Assembly (NCBI GenBank): GCA_021774575.1
Contig: JAJFIX010000037.1
Location: forward strand, 124,001 to 188,000
Source of the DNA: Alphaproteobacteria bacterium
Lineage (GTDB): Bacteria; Pseudomonadota; Alphaproteobacteria; UBA6615
Length of the DNA: 64,000 nt
Reading direction: 5' to 3'
The position numbers and the translations under genes are program-made. Positions 55,307 to 63,697 of this stretch are shown here, in pieces. Numbering within the stretch: the first letter of the stretch is position 1; each line of letters begins with the position of its first letter. The notes beneath the pieces are model-generated. The model worked only from the letters and a program-made list of their open reading frames with translations. It had not been told where the DNA came from and did not search any database.

Positions 55307-56551
55307 TCAGGCCCTCAAGGCTTCTCGTTTGAACTTTTGCAAATAAGAGCGAACCGAAGTTTCGTTAATGTCCTCCTCTTTTGCAATTATTCTTGAAAGT
55401 TCAGAAATATTCTCCACTTCTGTAATTTCGATGCTTTCGTGTTCTAGGTAATACACGACGGTCGTCTTGACGGTCTTTCTCTCGCCCCTTTCCTTCGGCG
55501 ACACCCCACTCTCAATTATGTTCAATCTTTGGTCAATTCGACCCAAGTCGGTCATGAGGTGGTCATCATCGGTCAAGATGCCAAGCAAACCGTTTGCACT
55601 GTTGAAGTTAAGCCACCGATTACGGATTTCGACGTCCGTATAGACTGTAGTCCACTCGACTGGGCGACCCAATGGGCCACCAAATTTCCTTTGGTAAATA
55701 ATTCCGCGATCAAAATTGAATCGTAGGCAATTGATTTTGAAGAAATTAGTGGCAATTTCCTTGATCTCTGGCGCGGCGACTTCATCACGCACTTGGCGCC
55801 CTATTGGTATTGTTCCATAGCCGAGTGCCACGCAAAATACCGATATTGCCCTAAGAAAACGATCCAAAGTGGCAAAATCCCAGTGTTCGGTAGCTCCCAG
55901 ATCAATGTTTGTTGCTATTTCTTCGTCTCTCTTGAATTCAGTTAGATCTCCGGCAACTTGGCCAATATGGTCGTATTTCTTAACTCGTATTATTTCACCA
56001 TTCTCGTAGAGTGCGTTTGTTCTTAAAAAGAAACGATTCCCATCGACCTCGTCGGCGGCCCATTTCTTAAATTCAAATTGTTCGTCTAGTCTGACAGGTT
56101 TGTATCGGGAGCTCTCGGCGTCTCGAGATCCATCAAATATCAAGCCCGGTTTTTTCAAGAAACTGCCGGATCCCTCCTTAATATAATTTAGGGTTTCGAG
56201 GCCGTGATCGCCATTCTGGCAATAGAGCGCCGTTGGTATTGGGTATGTCGCGTCAACTTCGTTATCGAATACAAAGTCACGGGCTCCCCCGAAATAGTCT
56301 GTATCGTTCAGTCCTTCGTTTAGATAGGCATCGAAAACATCTCCAAGGCGACCGCCTTCATGGTAGGGACGCTCATTCGAGCCAAAAATATGGGAGCTAA
56401 ATTCTTGTACAATATGGGCAATGCCTGCCCTTATTTTCTCATCAAGCACCGTGCGCATCCCAAAGAAACAATCGGTACCGAATTCTAGCGAGTCGAAGGT
56501 TAAGGAATTCGATAATAACGAATCAGCACCACCGCCCAGCACGTCTCGCAT
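55307..56551 (-). CDS. Unrecognised 414-residue protein
   Basis: I do not recognise a family. The protein is rich in Phe/Asp/Asn and has no signal peptide or clear membrane helix. The middle (TEHWDFATLDRFLRAISVFCVALGYG) contains a hydrophobic helix-like stretch, and RFNFDRGIIYQRKFGGPLGRPVEWTTVYTDVEIRNRW is a distinctive basic/aromatic block. The C-terminal about 50 residues (HESIEITEVENISELSRIIAKEEDINETSVRSYLQKFKREAL) resemble a helix-turn-helix. Codon use is AT-rich compared with the core. It lies 264 bases downstream of the WD40-NTPase gene, same strand. Confidence 0.55.
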   Translation of the reverse strand: MRDVLGGGADSLLSNSLTFDSLEFGTDCFFGMRTVLDEKIRAGIAHIVQEFSSHIFGSNERPYHEGGRLGDVFDAYLNEGLNDTDYFGGARDFVFDNEVDATYPIPTALYCQNGDHGLETLNYIKEGSGSFLKKPGLIFDGSRDAESSRYKPVRLDEQFEFKKWAADEVDGNRFFLRTNALYENGEIIRVKKYDHIGQVAGDLTEFKRDEEIATNIDLGATEHWDFATLDRFLRAISVFCVALGYGTIPIGRQVRDEVAAPEIKEIATNFFKINCLRFNFDRGIIYQRKFGGPLGRPVEWTTVYTDVEIRNRWLNFNSANGLLGILTDDDHLMTDLGRIDQRLNIIESGVSPKERGERKTVKTTVVYYLEHESIEITEVENISELSRIIAKEEDINETSVRSYLQKFKREALRA

Positions 56552-56815
56552 ACCATGAGAATTGCCCTGGCGATGGATGGCGCACAGTCAGAGGGGCTCT
56601 ACGATTTGCGCGTCTTCACTGGCAGCCCGCTTGTTGTAGCTGCTAATCAGTATACTCCTCCGAAGGTGATGTGATTGAGGACAGGGTGGATGGGAATAAG
56701 TTCGGGCAAACTACAGTTTTGGAGTTCAATTCTACTCAACGCAATTTTCCACTGAGCAATTCAATACTAGTTCGACAATCTTCTCGAATGGCTCATTCGG
56801 CAGGTTTATCGGTGT

Positions 56816-59800
56816 TCAATCGGGTCCAGTATCAAAAATCCTAAGCGCGCGTGCTATTCCAGAACTTGGAGATGATGCCAATATATCGGACTTCAGGTCT
56901 GCAAATTGCTTTTGCTTCCCCAAGAATTGAATCCGGTACGCGGCGAGAACTTCTGCGACTGGGTCGTACGCAAACTGCAGTTGTCGATTGATCCGGTTTT
57001 GCTGAACCAACCCACAGGATATTAGCATTTCGACAATTTTTGCGGGCTCCACGAGTTTGTCGTTATTGGCATTCATGAATTTTACTTCATCCGCCTCTTT
57101 GACCATGACCCCACGTAGATAGCCACTTTCGATTTCACGCGGCACCCAGTTGTCTCTAACAGACTCGAATGCTGCTATGGACGAAGCCCGCACCATATCT
57201 TCTCCGTTTAGATCGACTCGTTCGAAGCGCAACCCTTCAACATACCGCAATACTAAATCTGTGATGGACTCAGACATTGTGTTGCCATCTATCGCTTGCT
57301 CGATTGCAAAACGAACAAATAGTGGACTTAGGTTTTGCTCCGCTTCAACGAATGGGGCTATTTTATTAAGGACTTCTGCCTGGTCGGGCTCTTGCACATA
57401 CGCCGTCACATATAATGGTATTTGTTTGGCCTCCAGCACGGAGACTCTAACATGATCGAAACTCTCCCAAATCTGCCCAATTGGTCGAGGGTGCCGCGCC
57501 GTTACAATAAGCGATTTTATCATTTGCTTGCTGACGGCAGTGCCGATCTGACTTTCGGCATCGGCGGTGGCACGCTCACTCAAGGAATCTATGATGGGGA
57601 TCAACAGTCCCCTTGAGGTGAGTAATTTCAGCATTCCTTCAGACGGGGTTCGTCCATTGATGGTCAATAGGCCAGCCAAATGTGAAAACAACGATACGCC
57701 CCAATCTTCGTCAATTAAAATGGGGACGACTTGGGCTTGAGGCCGCTCATAGGCTCTCGATGCCATCTGAAAGGCTAGTGCACTCTTGCCAGCACCACCC
57801 ACAGCATCGATCCAGACGAGACCTCCATGTGCTTCGAAGGCCTCAATATCATTCCTGTTTCCAATTTCACAATACTTCTGGCGCTCTTTAACCGGTCCTC
57901 GGTTGGCGAAACTGTCACGATAGATTTGTTTTCGATTGCTACGTAACCACGCCTTGAGTGGGCGGGCTGTTGAACCCAGGTAACCGTAAATCAGCAATAT
58001 GTTCACCAGCAGCTTCCACGGGGGCATCTTTGGCGCACCGACCTTCGGCATTGCCCAAAAGGTAAGCTTGCTGGGCACGAAGATCCAACATCCAATGGCA
58101 ACGAAAAAGACCAAAGACCAAACCAATGCTGGCCAGATAATGGGTTTCATCCAACCTAGTTCGTTGTAGATCTTGTGGGCGACCTCATATCCAGTTTTTA
58201 TGGATATAAGAACGCGCTCATCGAATGTCCATTTGTCCATGAGCAATTGACGAACCCGTTCAAATTCGATGAGGGGTACTGCACCTACATGCCGCTCTTC
58301 GAAGCCGTGATCATTGATAGCGCGAACCTGACGGCGCAAACCATCGGTCGGAGCCATCACACCTTCCGGTGTCACCACAACTATGCCGTGGTCTTGAAAA
58401 AAAACGTCGGCGATACTTTCGAGTTTTTTGGATAATATTGCCAGTCGATCATTGCATAATATCCAAAGGGTATTGGGGGAAAGGAAAGTAATTTCGCCCG
58501 GTTCGCCGCAAACTTGTTTAACAGCCAATTCGCCCTTGCCCGGTTCCCACAGGCGCACCGTGCCATCTTCGCCGCCGGATACAATCTGGGAGCCATTGGG
58601 GGAGAACGCAACGCTGAGCACCCTGCCGTCATGACCGGTGAACGGGTTTGTGGCCGGTGTTCCGTTGAGTTCCCACAGCCGCACCGTGCCATCTTCGCTG
58701 CCGGAGACAATCTGGGAGCCATCGGGGGAGAATGCAACGCTCCTCACCCAGCCGTAATGACCGGTGAACGGATCGGCGGCCGGTATTCCATTGAGGTCCC
58801 ACAGCCGCACTGTGCCATCTTGGCCGCCGGATACAATCTGGGAGCCATTGGGGGAGAACGCAACACTCCTCACACTGGCGTCATGGCCGGTAAATGGATC
58901 TGCGGCCGGCGTTCCGTTGAGTTCCCACAGCCGCACCGTACCATCGCTGCCGCCGGAGACAATCTGGGAGCCATTGGGGGAGAACGCAACGCTGAGCACC
59001 GCGCCGTCATGACCGGTGAACGGATCGGGTGCCGGTGTTCCGTCGAGCTGCCACAGCCGCACTGTGCCATCGCTGCCGCCGGAAACATTTTGGGAGCCAT
59101 CAGGCGAGAATGCAACGCTGAGCACCCTGCCGTCATGACCGGTGAGTGGTTCGGCAGCCGGTGTTCCGTTGAGCGCCCACAGTCGCACCGTACCATCGTC
59201 GCCGCCGGAGATAATCTGGGAGCCGTCGGGGGAGGACGCAACGCTGAGCACCCTGCCGTCATGGCCGCTGAACGGATCGGCGGCCGGTGTTCCTTTGAAT
59301 TCCCACAGCCGCACCGTACCATCGTCGCCGCCGGAGACAATCTGGGAGCCATCGGGGGAGAATGCAACGCTCTTAACCCAGTCGTCATGACCTTTGAACG
59401 GATCTGTGGCCGGTTTTCCGTCGAGTTCCCACAGCCGCACTGTACCATCGCTGCCGCCGGAAACAATTTGGGAGCCATCAGGGGAGAATGCAACGCTGAG
59501 CACCCAGTTGCCATGACCGGTGAACGGATCGGTGGCCGGTGTTCCGTTGAGTTCCCACAGCCGCACAGTGCCATCGAACCCGCCGGAAACAATCTGGGAG
59601 CCATCGGGGGAGAACGAAACGCTAAGCACCGAGCGGTCATGACCTGTGAACGGATCGGCGGCCGGTGTTCCGTTGAGTTCCCACAGCCGCACCGTGCCAT
59701 CTTCGCTGCCGGATACAATCTGGGAGCCATTGGGGGAGAACGCAACGCTGCGTACCGCGCCGTCATGACCGGTGAACGGATTGGGTGCCGGTGTTCCGTC

Positions 59801-61189
59801 GAGCTGCCACAACCGCACCGTACCATCGCTGCCGCCGGAAACAATCTGGGAACCATCAGGGGAGAATGCAACGCTGAGAACCCTGCCGTCATGACCGGTG
59901 AGCGGATCGGCGGCCGGTGTTCCGTTGAGATCCCACAGCCGCACCGTACCATCGTCGCCGCCGGAGACAATCTGGGAGCCATCGGGGGAGAATGCAACGC
60001 TGTACACCGTGCGGTAATGACCGGTGAACGGATCGGCGGCCGATGTTCCGTTGAGTTCCCACAACCGCACTGTACCATCGAATCCGCCGGATACAATTTG
60101 GGAGCCATCGGGGGAGAACGCAACGCCGAGCACGCTGCCGTCATGACTGGTGAACGGATCGGTGGCCGGTGTTCCGCTGAGCTCCCAGAACCGCACCGTG
60201 CCATCGCCGCCGCCGGAGACAATTTGGGAGCCGTCGGGGGAGAACGCAACGGTGAGCACCCAGTCGTCATGAGCAGTGAACGGATCGGTGACCGGTGTTC
60301 CGTTGAGTGTCCACAGCCGCACCGTGCCATCTTCGCCGCTGGAGACAATCTGGGAGCCATCAGGGGAGAACCCAACGCTGAGCACCGCGCCGTCATGACC
60401 TTTGAACGGATAGGATGCCGGTGTTCCGTTGAGTTCCCACAGCCGCACCGTGCCATCTTGGCCGCCGGAGACAATCTGGGAGCCATCGGGGGAGAACGCA
60501 ACGCTGAGCACCCAGTCGTCATGAGCAGTGAACGGATCGGTGACCGGTGTTCCGTTGAGTTCCCACAGTCGCACCGTGCCATCTTGGCCGCCGGAGACAA
60601 TCTGCGAGCCATCGGGGGAGAACCCAACGCTGAGCACGGCGCCGTCATGACCTTTGAACGGATCGGGTGCCGGTGTTCCGTTCAATTCCCACAGGCGCAC
60701 CGTGCCATCGAACCCGCCGGAAACAATTTGGGAGCCGTTGGGGGAGAACGCAATGCTGGTCACCCAGTCGTCATGACCGGTGAACGGATCGGCGGCCGGT
60801 GTTCCGTTGAGTTCCCACAGTCGCACCGTGCCATCTTGGCCGCCGGAGACAATTTGGGAGCCATCAGGGGAGAAAACGGCTGTTGCTGCAGCAGCAAAAA
60901 ATTCCGAAATTCTTATTGGTTTGTCCAAATCCGATATATCGAAAACATCAATTCGGCCAGATCGATTGACAACAAGGAGCCGTTCCGTTTCTCTCGGGGC
61001 GTAGGCGACTACTACTGGTTCAAGATCTGTAAGCTCAATTTGTGGTACATAGTGAGTTTCGGCGCTAGCTGATGTCATGCCAACAATTAGATGGATGACG
61101 GATAACGCAATCGTTAACCCAAAACAAAACGTGGAAGTGATGATATTCGGCACCGCAATTATGCCTTCACCGCGGGTGCTTCTTGCCAT
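56816..61189 (-). CDS. Exported WD40-repeat protein with membrane segment and NACHT-like NTPase domain
   Basis: 1457 residues. Order: a signal/anchor helix (about 10-38, then ASA-ET), one degenerate blade (about 55-95), 19 nearly identical 42-residue WD40 repeats (about 104-890, FSPDGSQIVSGG-x-DGTVRLWELNG), another degenerate blade, a membrane helix (1016-1038) with a second hydrophobic segment (1058-1073), then a P-loop domain. Walker A is GGAGKS (1131-1136), a Walker B-like LLIPIIDSLSE is at 1195-1205 and a sensor-like VTARHP follows, i.e. a NACHT/STAND-type NTPase. The domain order (sensor first, NTPase last) is the reverse of usual STAND proteins. AGAGG lies 9 bases before the ATG. Confidence 0.85.
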   Translation of the reverse strand: MARSTRGEGIIAVPNIITSTFCFGLTIALSVIHLIVGMTSASAETHYVPQIELTDLEPVVVAYAPRETERLLVVNRSGRIDVFDISDLDKPIRISEFFAAAATAVFSPDGSQIVSGGQDGTVRLWELNGTPAADPFTGHDDWVTSIAFSPNGSQIVSGGFDGTVRLWELNGTPAPDPFKGHDGAVLSVGFSPDGSQIVSGGQDGTVRLWELNGTPVTDPFTAHDDWVLSVAFSPDGSQIVSGGQDGTVRLWELNGTPASYPFKGHDGAVLSVGFSPDGSQIVSSGEDGTVRLWTLNGTPVTDPFTAHDDWVLTVAFSPDGSQIVSGGGDGTVRFWELSGTPATDPFTSHDGSVLGVAFSPDGSQIVSGGFDGTVRLWELNGTSAADPFTGHYRTVYSVAFSPDGSQIVSGGDDGTVRLWDLNGTPAADPLTGHDGRVLSVAFSPDGSQIVSGGSDGTVRLWQLDGTPAPNPFTGHDGAVRSVAFSPNGSQIVSGSEDGTVRLWELNGTPAADPFTGHDRSVLSVSFSPDGSQIVSGGFDGTVRLWELNGTPATDPFTGHGNWVLSVAFSPDGSQIVSGGSDGTVRLWELDGKPATDPFKGHDDWVKSVAFSPDGSQIVSGGDDGTVRLWEFKGTPAADPFSGHDGRVLSVASSPDGSQIISGGDDGTVRLWALNGTPAAEPLTGHDGRVLSVAFSPDGSQNVSGGSDGTVRLWQLDGTPAPDPFTGHDGAVLSVAFSPNGSQIVSGGSDGTVRLWELNGTPAADPFTGHDASVRSVAFSPNGSQIVSGGQDGTVRLWDLNGIPAADPFTGHYGWVRSVAFSPDGSQIVSGSEDGTVRLWELNGTPATNPFTGHDGRVLSVAFSPNGSQIVSGGEDGTVRLWEPGKGELAVKQVCGEPGEITFLSPNTLWILCNDRLAILSKKLESIADVFFQDHGIVVVTPEGVMAPTDGLRRQVRAINDHGFEERHVGAVPLIEFERVRQLLMDKWTFDERVLISIKTGYEVAHKIYNELGWMKPIIWPALVWSLVFFVAIGCWIFVPSKLTFWAMPKVGAPKMPPWKLLVNILLIYGYLGSTARPLKAWLRSNRKQIYRDSFANRGPVKERQKYCEIGNRNDIEAFEAHGGLVWIDAVGGAGKSALAFQMASRAYERPQAQVVPILIDEDWGVSLFSHLAGLLTINGRTPSEGMLKLLTSRGLLIPIIDSLSERATADAESQIGTAVSKQMIKSLIVTARHPRPIGQIWESFDHVRVSVLEAKQIPLYVTAYVQEPDQAEVLNKIAPFVEAEQNLSPLFVRFAIEQAIDGNTMSESITDLVLRYVEGLRFERVDLNGEDMVRASSIAAFESVRDNWVPREIESGYLRGVMVKEADEVKFMNANNDKLVEPAKIVEMLISCGLVQQNRINRQLQFAYDPVAEVLAAYRIQFLGKQKQFADLKSDILASSPSSGIARALRIFDTGPD
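58519..60880 (-). repeat. 19 tandem 126-base repeats encoding WD40 blades
   Basis: Each unit is 126 bases (42 codons) and units are largely identical at nucleotide level, with variation concentrated at a few codons after GH and in SGG-x-DG. The high identity leaves long stop-free frames on both strands across the block. Copy number changes by unequal crossover or replication slippage are expected. Confidence 0.9.
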
Positions 61190-61831
61190 TTACTTATTTC
61201 CTCTCCGTCAACGGTATGTGCGCAATCTATTCAAAGGAAATTCTGACGACTGAAACAGTTTGCGCCTGGCATCGTCGAAGGCGAAAATATACAGCGCGTT
61301 GCTACGTTTATCACTAGGCCCGGCCAGCCATTGTGAGCACTGCGAACGAATCAAAAGTGTTGCTCAATTATTGATTAACTTTACCCTACCATTCCAGGTC
61401 GTCTCACCTCCACACGCCAACGTGATTTTTGCTTTTTACAAGGTTGATGGTAGCAATATATAATCTATACGGGTTATCCGATCAACGTGGATGCCTCGGA
61501 ACATACGGTATGGCAGAGCTTTTGCTGGCTGCGTAATTCGCCGTTCTGTGGAGTGCATTGAGCGGATGCGGTGCAACTAGCTACATCATTTATAGGGGGT
61601 TAGGCCGACAAGCTGGGCGCGATCAGTGATGATTTCCGGAATTATTACATGCAGCTAAAGAACATATGCCACTGCGCAAGAAACACGACAAAGGTTGCTG
61701 ATATTTTGGCCAGGGTAGTTACATATATCTTCTGCTGCCAATTAACACACACACTCAAACGCAGCGTTTTCAGCTGATGAGAGTCAATGTCAAAATGCCT
61801 GTTATGCGAGCAGGTCCTGCAAGGGGGAGGC
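61190..61831. other. Divergent intergenic region of the WD40-NTPase/patatin pair
   Basis: 642 bases of low-GC DNA with no credible gene (a 67-codon frame at 61260 looks random). It contains the promoters of both divergent genes; the best plus-strand promoter is listed separately. I see no clear operator palindrome. Confidence 0.55.
61435..61464 (+). promoter_or_regulatory. Near-consensus sigma-70 promoter facing the patatin gene
   Basis: TTTACA (61435-61440, five of six) and a perfect TATAAT (61459-61464) with an 18-base spacer. Predicted start is near 61471, about 360 bases before the patatin ATG, so either a long leader or a separate short RNA is made. Confidence 0.45.
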
Positions 61832-63469
61832 ATGACAAGATCATTCGATTTGGGTTTAACCATGGCGGGTGCGATATCGGCGGGCGCCTACACCGGCGGT
61901 GTTCTCGATTTCCTCATCCAAGCGCTTGACTCATATTATGAGGCCAAGTTGACTGGCGACTGGGCTGGACTGGATCATGATATCAATTTGCGGGTGTTCA
62001 GCGGGGCCTCCGCCGGTGCAATGACTTCAGCCATCGCGGCAATACAGCTGGCCAGCGATACCGAACCCGTGCTCGACGTCAATAATCCGCCGGCGGCGGA
62101 GAAAAATCGGCTCTTCGACGCTTGGGTCGAGAAAATCGATATCGATCCCCTGCTGGACGATCAGGATCTCAGAGGGGAGCGGGCAGCTGTCCGGTCGGTG
62201 CTCGATTCGACTAGGCTCGAACAAATCTCGCTTGAGTCACTTAAAACCCATGTTAGCACTCAGCGTCGGCCCTGGGTTTCCGACAACTTGGGTCTTTACC
62301 TCACTGTGACAAATCTGCGCGGCGTGCCCCATGCGTTCGAGCTCTATAGTGACAAGGCGTCGCTTTATGGAATGTCGAAGCATAAGGACGTTATGCGGTT
62401 TACAGTATCTGGCGGCGAGGCGGCCGACGACTTCATCGCCCTCGACCCGAGCAATGCGCCGAATGGAAACTGGCCCCAACTAGCTACCGCTGCACTGGCC
62501 AGCGGTGCATTTCCTGTCGGTCTGAGGGCCCAGACTCTCGAGCGTGATTATCGCGATTATTATGGCCAGCCCAGGTTACGTGATCCGGCGCCGGCTTTTG
62601 GAAACCAGAAGCAACCATACAGCTTTCTTTGCGTCGATGGTGGCCTGATGGACAATGAACCCCTGGAGCTTGCACGTCGCCACCTTGCCCAAGCTAGTGG
62701 CGGCCAAAATCCTCGCGATGGGCACAAAGCGAACCGTGCGGTCGTGATGATCGACCCCTTTCCCAATTTGGTGGAGTTCGACACCGACTACCATGCTGAC
62801 GACCGGCTATTGCGAATTCTTCAGCCGATATTCGGTGCCCTCGTCAATCAGGCTCGATTCAAGCCGGAGGAGTTGGATTTGGCCGAGGACGACGAAATTC
62901 ATTCTCGTTATGTAATCTCGCCGAGCCGGTACGTAGGCGAGCAGCAGGTCGAGCCAGCGATCGCGTCAGCTGTCCTTGGTGGGTTTGGCGGGTTTCTTCA
63001 CAAATCATTCCGGCAACACGATTTTCACCTTGGACGCATGAACTGCCAACGTTTCTTGGAACGCCACTTTACATTGCCCGCATCGAACCCCTTGTTCGGT
63101 GATCCAGGAGAGGCGACGATCAATGAGTGGTGCTTGAAGGACAAGAACGATATCCCAATTCTCGGCAAAGAGTGGGCAGGCGAACGTCGGCGACTGCCAA
63201 TTATTCCACTGGCAGGGAGCGCCAAGTTGTCGATCGAAAGTATCGACCCTCCTTCGGCTGACCAGGTCGACCTTAAAGCTTTAGAAAAGCGGATTGCAGC
63301 GCGTATTCGGCGCGTCGCCAATCTCTTAGTCGACACCGATTTGCAAGGTATTATCAATGGCCGCCTGAAACGATCCATGGTGAAAACATTTTTGTTGCCA
63401 AATATTTCGCGACAACTTGCCGGTCGGGCGAATAAATGGATCGCATCGGAACTGAAAAAACTGAGTTAG
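61832..63469 (+). CDS. Patatin-like phospholipase
   Basis: 545 residues. The patatin landmarks are the Gly-rich oxyanion loop (GAISAGAYTGG, about 13-23), the nucleophile elbow FSGASAGAM with Ser60, and the catalytic Asp in FLCVDGGLMDNEP (Asp269). LYLTVTNLRGVPHAFELY and ALASGAFPVGL are typical of the fold. The protein is about twice the size of minimal patatins; residues about 290-545 hold no recognised domain. The frame opens at 61787, but AAGGGGGAGG directly precedes the ATG at 61832. It is divergent from the WD40-NTPase gene and likely attacks phospholipids when triggered (inference). Confidence 0.85.
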   Translation: MTRSFDLGLTMAGAISAGAYTGGVLDFLIQALDSYYEAKLTGDWAGLDHDINLRVFSGASAGAMTSAIAAIQLASDTEPVLDVNNPPAAEKNRLFDAWVEKIDIDPLLDDQDLRGERAAVRSVLDSTRLEQISLESLKTHVSTQRRPWVSDNLGLYLTVTNLRGVPHAFELYSDKASLYGMSKHKDVMRFTVSGGEAADDFIALDPSNAPNGNWPQLATAALASGAFPVGLRAQTLERDYRDYYGQPRLRDPAPAFGNQKQPYSFLCVDGGLMDNEPLELARRHLAQASGGQNPRDGHKANRAVVMIDPFPNLVEFDTDYHADDRLLRILQPIFGALVNQARFKPEELDLAEDDEIHSRYVISPSRYVGEQQVEPAIASAVLGGFGGFLHKSFRQHDFHLGRMNCQRFLERHFTLPASNPLFGDPGEATINEWCLKDKNDIPILGKEWAGERRRLPIIPLAGSAKLSIESIDPPSADQVDLKALEKRIAARIRRVANLLVDTDLQGIINGRLKRSMVKTFLLPNISRQLAGRANKWIASELKKLS

Positions 63470-63697
63470 CTGAGTCCACTGATGTGTCCCGCGCTAGCAA
63501 CCATAAAATGGTGAAGGATGTCTTCTAATGGACAAATTGCTCTTCTTAACTATTTTTGAGAGTGAAGAAGAGATAAAAACAATTGGTGGTTCGGGCTGCC
63601 AAACAGATACATTCGTAATTGTTGGCTTCCCCACGCTTCTTTTGTCATAATCACAGAGTTCAATCTCTGGCACATACGATCTCTGCAAGGATTCAAA

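Noticed and set aside
58870-60648. A 592-codon frame on the minus strand in another phase
   Set aside because: Same repeat artefact within the WD40 coding sequence; Met/Ser/Pro-rich, no domain.
58514-61072. An 852-codon open frame on the plus strand opposite the WD40 gene
   Set aside because: It is a shadow. A near-identical repeat without stops in one unit has none in any, so antisense frames stay open across the array. Its own translation has no protein-like features beyond the mirrored repeat.
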